64,000 nt of DNA from Sulfitobacter sp. 20_GPM-1509m (GCF_000620505.1 NZ_JIBC01000006.1:124001-188000), one strand, 5' to 3'; positions 39,845-49,956 are shown, counted from the stretch's first letter. Translations and numbers: made by a program. Notes: a model not told the origin generated them from the sequence alone.

Positions 39845-41560
39845 TCAGGCGGCGCGCCCACCGGCAAAGCGGGTTTCCCAGCCTTCGCGGTCGTCGTCCG
39901 TGATCTTGGCGAACAGCACTTCGGGCACCGAAAACACATGTCCCGGCTCCAGTTCCGACAGGGCCTTTTGTACGTCAGACGGCCAGACGGCATCGCTTGT
40001 CATATGCATCGCCGCGCGCATCGAGGCCGCGGCGTCGGGGATGAACGGGGCGGACAGTGTCGCGTAAAAGTTGATCAGGTTCAGCGCCAGCCGGATTTGC
40101 GCGGCCGCCGCGTCGGGATCGGTCTTGAATGTGGTCCAGGGCGCCACCGATTGCAGGTATTCGTTGCCTGCGACCCAGATCGCGCGCAGCTCGGCCGCGG
40201 ATTTGCGCACCTCGCGGGCATCCATCAGATCCTCGTAGCGTTTCAGCCGTGCCTGAAGGTCGGCAATCAGCGCCTCTTCGGCGGGGCCATAACTGCCTGC
40301 GGCCGGCACTTCTTCCGAGAACTTCGAGCGGCAGAACTTGGTGACGCGGCTGACAAAGTTGCCCAGCACATCCGCCAGATCCTTGTTCACCCCTTGCTGG
40401 AACTGCTCCCAGGTGAATTCGCTGTCCGAGGTTTCGGGACAGTTGGCCAACAACCACCAGCGCCAGTAGTCGGCGGGTAGGATTTCCAGCGCCTGATCCA
40501 TGAAGATCCCGCGCCCCTGGCTGGTCGAGAACTGGCCGCCGTCGTAATTCAGGTAGTTGAAGGATTTCAGATGGTCGACCATCTTCCACGGCTCGTCCGA
40601 CCCCAGAATGGTCGCGGGGAACGACAGGGTGTGGAAGGGCACGTTGTCCTTGCCCATGAACTGCGTATAGGTCACGTCGTCCGCGCCCTTGTCCGTGCGC
40701 CACCAGCGTTCCCAATCGGTGCCATGCGCCTCGGCCCATTCACCGGCACAGGCGATATATTCGATGGGAGCGTCAAACCAGACGTAGAACACTTTGCCTT
40801 CCATGCCGGGCCAGTCCGCTTCGCCGCGTTTGACCGGAATACCCCAGTCCAGATCGCGGGTGATGCCGCGGTCTTGCAGCCCGTTGCCGTCGTGCAGCCA
40901 CTTCTTGGCAATCGACGTGGTCAGCACCGGCCAGCCGGTCTTGCTGTCGATCCACTGGTCCAGCGTGTCGCGCAGCTTGCTCTGGCGCAGGTACAGGTGT
41001 TTGGTCTCGCGCACTTCCAGATCGGTCGAGCCTGAAATCGCCGAACGCGGATCGATCAGGTCAGTGGGGTCCAGCTGTTTGGTGCAGTTTTCACACTGGT
41101 CGCCACGCGCCTTGTCATAACCGCAGTTGGGGCAGGTGCCCTCGATATAGCGGTCGGGCAGATAGCGTTTGTCGGCGTTGGAATAGACCTGTTTCTCGGC
41201 AACTTCCTCGATCAACCCCATGTCGAACAGACGGCCTGCAAAATGCTGGGTCAGCTTGTGGTTCTGCGGGCCGGACGAGCGGCCAAAGTGGTCAAAGGAC
41301 AACCGGAACCCATCCGCGATATGGGCCTGGACCTGATGCAGTTCGGCACAGTAATCGGCCACCGGCTTGCCTGCCTTGGCGGCAGCCAGTTCGGCAGGGG
41401 TGCCGTGTTCGTCCGTGGCGCATAGAAACAGCACCTCGTTGCCGCGCCCGCGTTGATAGCGGGCAAAGAGGTCGGCAGGCAGTTGCGAGCCGATGAGGTT
41501 GCCAAGGTGTTTGATGCCGTTGATGTATGGCAGGGCGGAGGTGATCAGGTGACGGGTCAT
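39845..41560 (-). CDS. metG: Methionyl-tRNA synthetase
   Basis: Charges tRNA-Met. The 571-residue class I synthetase has the HIGH-like motif G-I-K-H-L-G-N (about residues 15-21), a zinc knuckle C-P-N-C with C-E-N-C (about 145-160), and the KMSKS-loop region at F-S-T-S-Q-G-R-G, which is divergent as in other short alphaproteobacterial MetRS. The C-terminal tRNA-binding domain found in E. coli is missing, which accounts for the shorter length. It is read alone, converging with the chemoreceptor. Confidence 0.95.
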   Translation of the reverse strand: MTRHLITSALPYINGIKHLGNLIGSQLPADLFARYQRGRGNEVLFLCATDEHGTPAELAAAKAGKPVADYCAELHQVQAHIADGFRLSFDHFGRSSGPQNHKLTQHFAGRLFDMGLIEEVAEKQVYSNADKRYLPDRYIEGTCPNCGYDKARGDQCENCTKQLDPTDLIDPRSAISGSTDLEVRETKHLYLRQSKLRDTLDQWIDSKTGWPVLTTSIAKKWLHDGNGLQDRGITRDLDWGIPVKRGEADWPGMEGKVFYVWFDAPIEYIACAGEWAEAHGTDWERWWRTDKGADDVTYTQFMGKDNVPFHTLSFPATILGSDEPWKMVDHLKSFNYLNYDGGQFSTSQGRGIFMDQALEILPADYWRWWLLANCPETSDSEFTWEQFQQGVNKDLADVLGNFVSRVTKFCRSKFSEEVPAAGSYGPAEEALIADLQARLKRYEDLMDAREVRKSAAELRAIWVAGNEYLQSVAPWTTFKTDPDAAAAQIRLALNLINFYATLSAPFIPDAAASMRAAMHMTSDAVWPSDVQKALSELEPGHVFSVPEVLFAKITDDDREGWETRFAGGRAA

Positions 41561-41621
41561 TTTTGCGCCTATGGTCTGCGATTTCTGTTGCTTTAGCAGC
41601 GCAGGGGAGGCGGGGAAAGGG

Positions 41622-42845
41622 TCAGTCGCGTTCGCGGCTGCGCCCGATCAGTCGCCCGATGATAAAGCTGGTGCGCGGGGCATAGATATAGCGCGTGCGT
41701 TTTTCCCGGGTCGGGCGGGCGCGCAGGCGGGTCAGGCCAAAGACGATCAGCACGGCGTGGCCTGCCGAGATCATGCCAAACAACGCGCCGGGACCATAGC
41801 TCGTTATCAGCGCCGAAGCGAAATACGGGGCTGCAATGGCGCCGATGGCATAGAAAAACATCAGCGCCGCCGACAGCTCGACCCGTTCGTCGGCACTGGC
41901 GAAATCATGGGCGTGGGACGCGGCCACCGAATAGATCGGAAAGGTGGTCAATCCGAACAGGCCCGCCGTCAGCATGATACCGGCCGTCCCCAGACCCGTG
42001 GCCGAGACCGTAATCCCGCAGCTGACGATTGCCGCCGCCGACAGCCAGATCAGCACCCAGCGCCGATCGTATTTGTCTGCCAGCCATCCCACCGGATATT
42101 GCGCCAGTGCCCCGCCCAGGACAAAGGCAGACAGGAACCACGCGATTTGCCCCGTGCTCAGGCCGACATCCTGGCCGTAAACCGGACCCACCATGCGAAA
42201 GCTGGCCGAGGACAGGGCAGCCACGATCACACCCGCCGCGGCCAGCGGCGAGCGGTCCCAGGCCAGACGTGGACGCAGGCGCGGGGCGCTGGGGGTCTCG
42301 GGTTGCTGTGCCGTCGTCAGGGTCAGCGGCAGCAGCGCGGCACAGCAGAGGATCGCCAGTATGTTATAGCTGATGTAGCTGGCAGGGGTCAGGATGCCGA
42401 TGATCATCTGCGCAGCCAGCGATCCCGTCATGTCCACCACGCGGTAGACACCCATGGTGCGTCCGCGTGTCTCGTTGGTGACCTTGGCCTGCAACCAGGC
42501 CTCGATCACCGTATAGCAACCGGCCACGCACAGCCCCGACGCCACGCGCATGACCGCCCATGCATAGGCATCGACGACCATCATATGCGCCAGCAATCCA
42601 ATGGCACCTGTGGCGGTAAAAGCCGCAAAAGCGCGCGAATGCCCGACCGACCCCATCAGGCGCGGCGCCCACCAGCATCCGATGAAAAAGCCGAAAAAGT
42701 GGGCAGACCCCAGCATCCCGATTTCCTGACGGGAAAAGTTCAGCTCCAGCCCGGACAGCGCATCCAACGGCCCGACGCCGCCCGAGCTGAGCTGCAGCAG
42801 CAGGACCGAGAGCAAAAGGGCGGCAAGGGAAATCAACAGGCGCAT
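41622..42845 (-). CDS. MFS transporter
   Basis: A 407-residue permease with 12 hydrophobic segments. The N-terminal half has [14 protein letters not shown] and R-G-R-T-M-G-V-Y-R, the C-terminal half [12 protein letters not shown], both typical of MFS loop motifs, in the group of YfcJ-like or sugar-type exporters. The substrate is not evident. Separated from metG by 61 bases and read in the same direction. Confidence 0.85.
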   Translation of the reverse strand: MRLLISLAALLLSVLLLQLSSGGVGPLDALSGLELNFSRQEIGMLGSAHFFGFFIGCWWAPRLMGSVGHSRAFAAFTATGAIGLLAHMMVVDAYAWAVMRVASGLCVAGCYTVIEAWLQAKVTNETRGRTMGVYRVVDMTGSLAAQMIIGILTPASYISYNILAILCCAALLPLTLTTAQQPETPSAPRLRPRLAWDRSPLAAAGVIVAALSSASFRMVGPVYGQDVGLSTGQIAWFLSAFVLGGALAQYPVGWLADKYDRRWVLIWLSAAAIVSCGITVSATGLGTAGIMLTAGLFGLTTFPIYSVAASHAHDFASADERVELSAALMFFYAIGAIAAPYFASALITSYGPGALFGMISAGHAVLIVFGLTRLRARPTREKRTRYIYAPRTSFIIGRLIGRSRERD

Positions 42846-43083
42846 ATCGGCTCACCATGATCCGGCGCGTCGACAAGGCCAAGCGGTAATGCGGCAGACT
42901 GTCGTCGTTTTTGACCGCCTTTCGCAGGGGCGCGCAGACAATCTGCACGTATTTCAGGCCCCGGTGCGCAGGTTACCTGCGGTTAAGGCTTGTTTGCTAG
43001 ACGGAAGCAGAATGACGGGGGTTATGCCTTGTGATCTCAGGCGCGGCCGTTACACATCTGTGCGGAATAAAAGGGAACAACCG

Positions 43084-44127
43084 ATGAAGATGAAAACGCT
43101 GGGCCGCACCGGAATAAAAGTGTCCGAACTGTGCTTGGGGTCGATGACCTGGGGCACGCAAAACACCGCCGAGGATGGATTCGAACAGATCGAGCGGGCG
43201 CTGGACGCCGGGATCAACTTTATCGACACCGCCGAGATGTATCCCGTGAACCCCATCAGCGCCGAAACCGTTGGCCGGACCGAGCGGATCATTGGCCTGT
43301 GGAACGAGGATCGCAACCGGCGCGGCGATTACATTCTGGCCACCAAACATTCGGGCGAGGGGATGATGCACCGCCGCGAGGGCGCGCCGATCTCTTCCGA
43401 AACGATCCCCGAGGCCATCGACGATTCGCTGCGGCGTCTGCAGACGGATTACATCGATCTGTACCAATTCCACTGGCCCAATCGCGGCAGCTATATGTTC
43501 CGCAAGAACTGGACCTTTGATCCGTCGGATCAGGACCGTGCGTCGACCATCCAGAACATGGAAGACTGTCTGGGCGCATTGCAGAACGAGGTGGATCGCG
43601 GCCGCATCCGCGCCTTCGGGCTGAGCAACGAAAGCGCGTGGGGCACGACGCAATGGTTGGAGGCTGCGGCGCGCACGAACGGGCCGCGTGTGGCGACGGT
43701 GCAGAATGAATATTCGCTGCTGTGCCGCCTTTACGACACCGACATGGCCGAGATGAGCGTGAACGAAGACGTCGGGCTGTTGGCGTTCTCCCCGCTGGCG
43801 GCGGGTCTGCTGACCGGAAAGTATCAGGGCGGCAAGGTGCCCGAGGGGTCGCGCATGGACATCAATGGTGATCTTGGCGGGCGCAAGACCGACCGGGTGT
43901 TCGGTGCGGTCGATGCCTATCTGGACATCGCGAAACGGCACGGGCTGGACCCGGTGCAGATGGCATTGGCGTGGTGCTGCACGCGGCCCTTCATGGGGTC
44001 GGTGATCTTTGGGGCCACCACGATGGATCAGCTTGAGGTCGCGCTGGGCACGGTCGAGGTGACCCTGTCCGATGAGGTTCTGGCCGAGATCGACACCGCG
44101 CACCGCGCCCATCCGATGCCGTATTGA
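43084..44127 (+). CDS. Aldo/keto reductase (Tas-like)
   Basis: A 347-residue NADPH-dependent reductase. The AKR tetrad is readable as D in F-I-D-T-A-E-M-Y (about 50), the following tyrosine, K in A-T-K-H-S, and H in Q-F-H-W-P. The start ATG 43084 is followed by M-K-M-K-T-L-G-R-T-G; an upstream extension of this frame to 42889 has no conserved sequence. Close relatives are called Tas or oxidoreductases with unknown substrates. Confidence 0.9.
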   Translation: MKMKTLGRTGIKVSELCLGSMTWGTQNTAEDGFEQIERALDAGINFIDTAEMYPVNPISAETVGRTERIIGLWNEDRNRRGDYILATKHSGEGMMHRREGAPISSETIPEAIDDSLRRLQTDYIDLYQFHWPNRGSYMFRKNWTFDPSDQDRASTIQNMEDCLGALQNEVDRGRIRAFGLSNESAWGTTQWLEAAARTNGPRVATVQNEYSLLCRLYDTDMAEMSVNEDVGLLAFSPLAAGLLTGKYQGGKVPEGSRMDINGDLGGRKTDRVFGAVDAYLDIAKRHGLDPVQMALAWCCTRPFMGSVIFGATTMDQLEVALGTVEVTLSDEVLAEIDTAHRAHPMPY

Positions 44128-44143
44128 GCATGGCGTGATATCA

Positions 44144-44173
44144 GCGACGCCGGGCTCCGGGGTCGGGCGTCGC
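44144..44173. terminator. Hairpin between convergent genes
   Basis: GCGACGCC (44144-44151) pairs with GGCGTCGC (44166-44173). No T-run follows; the same-family repeat ATATTTAGGGCCAAAAGAAA follows at 44181-44200. Probably a shared 3' end for the reductase and regulator genes. Confidence 0.5.
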
Positions 44174-44178
44174 GCAGT

Positions 44179-44201
44179 GGATATTTAGGGCCAAAAGAAA
44201 A
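44179..44201. repeat. Second copy of the intergenic repeat
   Basis: GGATATTTAGGGCCAAAAGA followed by AAA. It agrees with the copy at 33918-33940 in ATATTT and GCCAAAAGAA. Located at gene ends in both cases. Confidence 0.5.
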
Positions 44202-44206
44202 GGGGT

Positions 44207-45151
44207 CTACGCGGACTTGCGATGGCCCCGCGCGCTGGTGCCATGTGCCGCGGCATAGGCGCGGGCGAATGCGGACTGGCTGGAAAATCCGGTGCTGAGC
44301 GCGATGTCGTGCAACGGGCGGTGGGTCTGGGTGACCAGTCGTTCGGCCTCGGCCATGCGCAGGGCCATGTAATGGGCCTGCGGAGACTGGCCAACCGTCG
44401 CCTTGAACTGCAATTGCAGCGCGCGGGGGCTGAGGCCCAATCGCTGGGCGATGGTGGCGATGGGCACCGGCGCGTCCAGCGTGGTTTCCATCAGCGCATG
44501 GGCGCGGGCTGTGATATGGCTGTGCTGGGTGCGCTGGGGCTGCCGGATCTGCGGCTGTGAAGGGGCCGAAACCGTATCCGTGATAAAGCTGCCCGCGACC
44601 TTTCGCGCCAGCGCCGGGCTGCAGGTTTCGGCAATCAGCGCCAGCATCATGTCCAGCGTCGGGGCGGCCCCGCCTGCGGTGCAGAACTTGCCGCTGACCT
44701 GATAGCGGGCGTTGACGGTCTGGGTGTCGGGAAAACGGGCGGCGAAGGCCTCGAAATCCTCCCAATGAACGGTGGCCGTGTGCCCGTCCAGCAGCCCCGC
44801 CAACGCCAGCACCCACGGGCCGCCATCAACACCAGCAACGTGATCGGCGGTGGCGGCAAGGCGGCGCAGGCTGGACAGCAAGGCGGGCGTGCTTTGGCCG
44901 TCCGGGTTGAAACCGGACACCGTCACGATCCAGTCACACCGGGCAATCCGCGCCAGCGGGTTTGCCGGGATCACAAGCCCCGAAGTCAGCGATACCGGCG
45001 CGTCCGTCGGCGTGGCCAGATGCCATTGGAACACCGCGCGCCCCGCATGGCGGTTCGCTGCGCGCAAGGGATCGACAGCGGCGGCAAAGCTGAGCGTGTT
45101 GGTGGCATCCAGCACCAGCACGACCACTTGAATTATATTTTCGGAATTCAT
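44207..45151 (-). CDS. GlxA-family AraC regulator, probable carnitine regulator
   Basis: A 314-residue regulator with an N-terminal DJ-1/PfpI-like sensor domain (about 8-180) lacking an obvious catalytic cysteine nucleophile elbow, and a C-terminal AraC-type double HTH (about 210-312: S-P-R-A-L-Q-L-Q-F-K, then D-I-A-L-S-T-G-F-S-S-Q-S-A-F). The start is ATG 45151 with AAGGAA upstream; the upstream extension overlaps the divergent BKACE gene. Divergent from the carnitine operon, it matches CdhR, the activator of carnitine dehydrogenase genes. Confidence 0.85.
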   Translation of the reverse strand: MNSENIIQVVVLVLDATNTLSFAAAVDPLRAANRHAGRAVFQWHLATPTDAPVSLTSGLVIPANPLARIARCDWIVTVSGFNPDGQSTPALLSSLRRLAATADHVAGVDGGPWVLALAGLLDGHTATVHWEDFEAFAARFPDTQTVNARYQVSGKFCTAGGAAPTLDMMLALIAETCSPALARKVAGSFITDTVSAPSQPQIRQPQRTQHSHITARAHALMETTLDAPVPIATIAQRLGLSPRALQLQFKATVGQSPQAHYMALRMAEAERLVTQTHRPLHDIALSTGFSSQSAFARAYAAAHGTSARGHRKSA

Positions 45152-45239
45152 CAAATTCCTTTCGCATTTCGTCAAGTATGCTGCGAGGATGCCGCCATAA
45201 TATGCTGTAACGCAAGATGAATTACGGGGGAGCCCTACG

Positions 45240-46154
45240 ATGCCACTGGCCATGAACAAAGATGTCTTTATCACCTGTGCTGTGACCGGTTCGGGGGCCA
45301 CGCAGGACCGCAGCCCGCATGTGCCGCGCAGCCCCAAGCAGATTGCCGACAGCGCGATTGCCGCGGCCAAGGCCGGCGCCGCGGTGGTGCATTGCCACGT
45401 ACGCGATCCCGAGACCGGCGCGCCCAGCCGCGATCTGGCGATGTTCCGCGAGGTTACCGAGCGCATCCGCGACAGCGACACCGATGTGGTGCTGAACCTG
45501 ACGGCGGGCATGGGGGGTGACATCACCTTTGGCGATGTCGAGAACCCGATGCAGCTGAGCAAGGCAGGGACCGACATGGCAGGCGCAAGCGAACGGGTGG
45601 CCCATGTGGCCGAATGCCTGCCCGAGATCTGCACGCTGGACTGTGGCACGATGAACTTTGCCGAGGCCGACTATGTCATGACCAACACGCCGGGCATGCT
45701 GGTTGCGATGGGACGGATGATGACCGAACTGGGTGTCAAACCCGAGATCGAGGCCTTTGACACCGGCCATCTGTGGTACGCCAAACAGCTGGTCAAAGAC
45801 GGCGTTCTGGACAGCCCCGCGCTGGTCCAGCTGTGCATGGGCGTGCCGTGGGGCGCACCCGATGATCTGAACACCTTCATGGCGATGGTGAACAACGTGC
45901 CCGACGACTGGACGTTCTCGGCCTTTGGTCTGGGGCGCAACCAGATGGCCTATGTCGCGGCATCCGTGCTGGCGGGCGGGCACGTGCGCGTCGGGCTTGA
46001 GGACAACCTGTGGCTGGACAAGGGCGTGCTGGCGGAAAACTGGCAGCTGGTCGAACGTGCGGGCACCATCATTGAAAACATGGGCGCGCGGGTCATCGGC
46101 CCTGCCGAGGTGCGCGAAAAGCTGGGGCTGGTCAAACGTGCGCCAAAGGCCTGA
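45240..46154 (+). CDS. BKACE (DUF849) enzyme, probable 3-dehydrocarnitine cleavage
   Basis: A 304-residue zinc enzyme of the beta-keto acid cleavage family, which acts on a beta-keto acid and acetyl-CoA to give acetoacetate and a CoA ester. The H-C-H-V-R-D motif (about 51-56) provides zinc ligands; G-L-E-D-N near the end is conserved. Next to carnitine dehydrogenase its substrate is most likely 3-dehydrocarnitine, yielding betainyl-CoA. The matching Pseudomonas gene is named cdhC. ATG 45240 has GGGGGAG upstream; the divergent regulator is 88 bases away. Confidence 0.88.
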   Translation: MPLAMNKDVFITCAVTGSGATQDRSPHVPRSPKQIADSAIAAAKAGAAVVHCHVRDPETGAPSRDLAMFREVTERIRDSDTDVVLNLTAGMGGDITFGDVENPMQLSKAGTDMAGASERVAHVAECLPEICTLDCGTMNFAEADYVMTNTPGMLVAMGRMMTELGVKPEIEAFDTGHLWYAKQLVKDGVLDSPALVQLCMGVPWGAPDDLNTFMAMVNNVPDDWTFSAFGLGRNQMAYVAASVLAGGHVRVGLEDNLWLDKGVLAENWQLVERAGTIIENMGARVIGPAEVREKLGLVKRAPKA

Positions 46155-46680
46155 GCGGCTGCGCCGCGCCGCATGTGCGATCGCTCTGGGGCTGATCCTT
46201 TTGGCAGGCTGTGCCAAGGTGCCAGCCGTGACCGGGCATCGCGATACCGCGACCATCATCGCCTCGACCACACGGTTCGAGGCACAGCGTTTCGCCGGTG
46301 ACTGGGTGGTGCGCGCGGCCTATCCGCAGGATGCGGACCTGCGCGGGGTGACAGCACGGCAGGACGGGACGGCTTTTACGTTGTTGCGGCATCGCTGTGA
46401 TGCAACGGGCCAATGTGGCACTGTGGCCGAGGTCTGGCCAGCCACGGCAACAGGGCAGGGGCGCTATGAGCTGCGCGATCCTTCCGGCGCCGCAGACCGC
46501 ACGCTTTGGGTGCTGTGGGTCGATGACGGCTTTCGCACAGCGGCGGTGGGCACGCCGGATGGCCGCTGGGGCTGGATATTGGATCGCAGCGCCAGCGGGG
46601 GCGCGGACCGGATCGCCGCGGCCCGCGAGGTTTTGGATTTCAATGGATATGATCTGACGGACCTTGCAAAACAGCCCTAG
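46138..46680 (+). CDS. Lipocalin-like lipoprotein within carnitine operon
   Basis: The frame begins at GTG 46138, 17 bases inside the BKACE gene; no ATG is present. The 180-residue product has a basic start, hydrophobic helix and lipobox L-L-A-G-C (about residues 21-25). The mature part carries R-F-A-G-D-W-V-V, the G-x-W signature of lipocalins, plus C-D-A-T-G-Q-C and repeated strands, as in Blc-like outer membrane proteins. It may bind a quaternary amine or lipid; its place between two catabolic genes suggests a link but does not prove it. Confidence 0.7.
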   Translation: MRQRPERLRRAACAIALGLILLAGCAKVPAVTGHRDTATIIASTTRFEAQRFAGDWVVRAAYPQDADLRGVTARQDGTAFTLLRHRCDATGQCGTVAEVWPATATGQGRYELRDPSGAADRTLWVLWVDDGFRTAAVGTPDGRWGWILDRSASGGADRIAAAREVLDFNGYDLTDLAKQP

Positions 46681-46742
46681 GCTGCGGGGAAGAACGATCT
46701 AAATACAGTGAAGTACAGCTTCACGAGTGAACGGGGTATCAT

Positions 46743-48221
46743 ATGAACAAACAAGTGGCAGCCATCATCGGTGGCGGTGTGATCGGGGGCGGCTGGGCCG
46801 CGCGGTTTGCTCTGAACGGCTGGGATGTGCAGATTTTCGACCCCGACCCGCAAGCCGAACGCAAGGTGGGTGAGGTCATGGCCAACGCACGCCGCTCGCT
46901 TCCGGGGATGGTTGACGTGGCCTTGCCGTCCGAAGGCAAGCTGACCTTTCACGATACCATTGCGGGGGCTGTGGACGGGGCCGTATGGATCCAGGAAAGC
47001 GTGCCCGAGCAGCTGGCGATCAAGCACACCACGCTGGCCGCGATCCAGAAGGCCTGTATGCCCGAGGCCGTGATCGGTTCGTCGACATCCGGTTTCAAGC
47101 CTTCCGAGCTGCAAGAGGGGGCGCTGCGTCCCGAGCAGATCATCGTCGCGCACCCGTTCAATCCCGTTTACCTGTTGCCGCTGATCGAGGTCGTGCCGAC
47201 CGAGGCGAACACAGCTGCCTTTCTGGATAGTGCCGACACCATACTGAAAGGTATGGGCTTTTACCCCCTGCGCGTGCGCAAGGAAATCGACGCGCATATC
47301 GCGGACCGGTTCCTCGAGGCCGTCTGGCGCGAGGCGCTCTGGCTGGTCAAGGACGGCGTGGCCACCACCGAAGAAATCGACAACGCGATCCGCTACGGCT
47401 TTGGCATCCGCTGGGCGCAGATGGGCCTGTTCGAAACCTACCGCGTTGCGGGCGGCGAGGCCGGCATGAAACATTTCATGGCACAGTTTGGCCCCGCGCT
47501 GAAATGGCCGTGGACCAAGCTGATGGATGTGCCCGAGTTCACCGACGAGCTGGTGGACCTGATCGCAGGTCAGTCCGATGACCAGTCAGGGGCCTATTCG
47601 ATCCGCGAGCTTGAGCGTATTCGCGACACCAACCTTGTGTCGATGATGCGGGCGCTGAAGGCGCAGGATTGGGGTGCAGGTGCTTTGATGAACGTGCAGG
47701 AAAAGACTTTGCGCGCGGGGTCGCCGTTGGCGGCAGGGGTGGACGATCTGGACGACGTGTCGGCACCGCTTCTGACCGTGCACCGCGCCGTGCCGCTGGA
47801 CTGGACCGATTACAATGGTCACATGAACGAATCCAGATATCTCCAGGCCTTCTGTGACGCCACCGACCGCCTTATGGAGATGATCGGCTGCGATGCGGAC
47901 TACATCAGCGCAGGCGGCAGCTATTTCACCGCCGAAACCCACATCCGCCACGTGAACGAGGCGCTGGCAGGTGCGGTGATCGAGGTGCGCACACAGGTGC
48001 TGTCGGGTGCGGGCAAAAAGATGCACCTGTTCCACGAGATGTACGAGGGTGACACCCTGCTGGCCACGGGCGAGCATTTCCTGCTGCACGTCAGCCTTGA
48101 GACACGCCGCCCGTCCGAACCTGCGCCGCATATCCTGTCGGCGCTGGAGCGGGTCGCCACCGCGCACGCGGCGCTGGATGCACCCGCTGGCATGGGGCGT
48201 GCGGTGGGGCAGCGACCTTGA
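46743..48221 (+). CDS. L-carnitine dehydrogenase fused to betainyl-CoA thioesterase
   Basis: A 492-residue bifunctional enzyme. Residues about 1-320 are a 3-hydroxyacyl-CoA dehydrogenase-like domain with NAD-binding G10-G-G-V-I-G-G-G and the conserved H-P-F-N-P; it oxidises L-carnitine to 3-dehydrocarnitine. Residues about 335-480 form a HotDog thioesterase with T-D-Y-N-G-H-M-N, expected to release glycine betaine from betainyl-CoA. The same fusion is known in Rhizobium and other alphaproteobacteria, whereas Pseudomonas has two genes (cdhA and cdhB). With the BKACE gene it completes carnitine to betaine. Confidence 0.92.
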   Translation: MNKQVAAIIGGGVIGGGWAARFALNGWDVQIFDPDPQAERKVGEVMANARRSLPGMVDVALPSEGKLTFHDTIAGAVDGAVWIQESVPEQLAIKHTTLAAIQKACMPEAVIGSSTSGFKPSELQEGALRPEQIIVAHPFNPVYLLPLIEVVPTEANTAAFLDSADTILKGMGFYPLRVRKEIDAHIADRFLEAVWREALWLVKDGVATTEEIDNAIRYGFGIRWAQMGLFETYRVAGGEAGMKHFMAQFGPALKWPWTKLMDVPEFTDELVDLIAGQSDDQSGAYSIRELERIRDTNLVSMMRALKAQDWGAGALMNVQEKTLRAGSPLAAGVDDLDDVSAPLLTVHRAVPLDWTDYNGHMNESRYLQAFCDATDRLMEMIGCDADYISAGGSYFTAETHIRHVNEALAGAVIEVRTQVLSGAGKKMHLFHEMYEGDTLLATGEHFLLHVSLETRRPSEPAPHILSALERVATAHAALDAPAGMGRAVGQRP

Positions 48222-48964
48222 GGCGGGTTCTGATCACCGCAGGAGCCCGTGGCATCGGCCGCGCGATGGCCGATGCCTTTGACGCCGCCGGGTACGACGT
48301 CTGGGTGACCGATCTGGACAGTTCGGCGCTGTCGGACCTTCCCGAAGACTGGACCGGGATCGGTGCCAATGTCGCGGACGAAGGCCACATGCGAGAGGTG
48401 TTCGACCGGATCGGCACCGTGGATGTTGTCTGTGCCAATGCAGGCATCGCCGGGCCCACTGCTGCGGTCGAGGACGTATCGCTGGATGACTGGCGCACCT
48501 GTTTCAGCGTCAATCTGGAAGGGGCCTTCCTGGCGGCGAAATATGCGGCGCCCCTGATGAAAAAGGCGGGGGGTGGGGCAATGATCCTGACCTCATCGAC
48601 AGCCGGGCAATTCGGCTATCCCTACCGCTCGCCCTATGCGGCGGCGAAATGGGGGGTGATCGGTCTGATGAAAACGCTGGCGATGGAACTTGGGCCGTTC
48701 GGGATACGCTGCAACGCGATCTGTCCGGGCAGCGTCGAAGGCCCGCGCATGGAAGGCGTGCTGGAACGCGAGGCCGAGGCCAAGGGGATGACCCGCGACG
48801 AGGTCTACGAGGGCTACGCCTCCGGCACCTCGATGCGGTCCTTTGTCGAGGCGCAGGACATTGCCAATATGGCGGTTTTTCTGGGATCGAGTGCGGCGCG
48901 GATGGTGTCGGGTCAGGTGATTGCCGTGGACGGGCACACGGAGAACCCGAACCCCAAACTGTAA
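48218..48964 (+). CDS. SDR-family oxidoreductase
   Basis: A 248-residue short-chain dehydrogenase: T-A-G-A-R-G-I-G-R-A cofactor motif (residues 7-16), N-A-G-I-A-G, S-S-T and Y-A-A-A-K catalytic residues. Start is TTG 48218, overlapping the stop of the carnitine dehydrogenase. The operon link suggests an accessory step in quaternary amine metabolism, for example D-carnitine use, but the substrate is unknown. Confidence 0.85.
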   Translation: MRRVLITAGARGIGRAMADAFDAAGYDVWVTDLDSSALSDLPEDWTGIGANVADEGHMREVFDRIGTVDVVCANAGIAGPTAAVEDVSLDDWRTCFSVNLEGAFLAAKYAAPLMKKAGGGAMILTSSTAGQFGYPYRSPYAAAKWGVIGLMKTLAMELGPFGIRCNAICPGSVEGPRMEGVLEREAEAKGMTRDEVYEGYASGTSMRSFVEAQDIANMAVFLGSSAARMVSGQVIAVDGHTENPNPKL

Positions 48965-49051
48965 ACAGGCACGGCGCAGCGCCATTCCCTGGATGGGGGC
49001 CGTCCAGACGTTTCATCTGGCGCAGGCAGGGAATTCGCGGCAAGACGGGGC

Positions 49052-49954
49052 ATGAGCCTTTGGATTCCCATCACCCTTGCCGCGGCGTTTTTCCAGACGC
49101 TGCGTTTCGTCTTGCAGAAAAAGCTGGCGACGACGCAACTGTCCGCGGCGGGGGCTACCTTTGCGCGGTTCCTGTATTCCGCGCCGTTGGTTGCCGTGCT
49201 GGCCTATGCCTATTTCCAGACCACGGGACAGGAACGGCCACCGCTCACGGCGGCCTTTTGGCTGTACGGTGCTTTTGGCGGGCTGGCACAGGTGCTGGCG
49301 ACGGTCTGTGTGGTGCTGTTGTTCAAGGCGCGCAATTTTGCGGTGGGGATCACCTTCAAGAAAACCGAAGTGATCCAGACCGTTCTGGTCGGCTGGGTGC
49401 TGCTGGGCGAGGGCGTGAGCCTGCCGGGGTTCGGCGCGATTGCGCTGGGGCTGTTTGGCGTGCTGCTGCTGTCTGCCCCGCCGGATCTGGTGCGCTGGGG
49501 CCTGCGTGATCTGGCGAACCGGGCGGCAGGTCTGGGGTTGCTGTCTGGTATCCTCTTCGCGGTCTCCGGTGTGTGCTATCGCGGCGCGTCGCTGCAATTG
49601 CCGCTTGAGGATCCGCTGGCGCGGGCGGGGCTGACGCTGGCCTGCGTGACCGCGATGCAGCTTGTTGGCATGGCGGTCTGGTTGCGCCTGCGCGAAGCGG
49701 GTCAGATGACAGCCGTCTGGCGCGCACGCCGGGTGGCGGTGTGGATCGGCCTGACATCCCTGCTGGGATCGTTCTGCTGGTTCACCGCCTTTACCCTGCA
49801 GAACGTGGCCTATGTAAACGCGCTGGGACAGGTCGAGTTGATCTTCAGCCTGATGGCGACGGTGCTGTTCTTCCGCGAACGGGTCAGCCTGCGCGAATGG
49901 GCGGGCATGGCGGTGCTGGGCGCGTCGATCCTGACGCTGGTGCTGGTGATCTGA
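49052..49954 (+). CDS. EamA/DMT-family transporter
   Basis: A 300-residue membrane protein with ten hydrophobic segments and two EamA repeats (about 5-140 and 155-298). F-K-K-T-E-V-I-Q and the Q-N-V-A-Y-V-N-A-L-G-Q-V-E stretch are conserved. Probably exports or imports a small metabolite. It follows the carnitine operon by 87 bases and converges with the NUDIX gene. Confidence 0.85.
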   Translation: MSLWIPITLAAAFFQTLRFVLQKKLATTQLSAAGATFARFLYSAPLVAVLAYAYFQTTGQERPPLTAAFWLYGAFGGLAQVLATVCVVLLFKARNFAVGITFKKTEVIQTVLVGWVLLGEGVSLPGFGAIALGLFGVLLLSAPPDLVRWGLRDLANRAAGLGLLSGILFAVSGVCYRGASLQLPLEDPLARAGLTLACVTAMQLVGMAVWLRLREAGQMTAVWRARRVAVWIGLTSLLGSFCWFTAFTLQNVAYVNALGQVELIFSLMATVLFFRERVSLREWAGMAVLGASILTLVLVI

Positions 49955-49956
49955 CC

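Noticed and set aside
41571-42860. Plus-strand 429-codon open frame opposite the MFS gene
   Set aside because: Glutamine, arginine and histidine rich shadow of a clear 12-segment transporter on the minus strand.
42889-44127. Extended start of the aldo/keto reductase
   Set aside because: The added 65 residues have no AKR similarity; the canonical beta-strand begins just after ATG 43084.
44207-45649. Extended 480-codon version of the GlxA-type regulator
   Set aside because: The extra N-terminus overlaps the divergent BKACE gene; ATG 45151 has AAGGAA upstream and starts the DJ-1-like domain.
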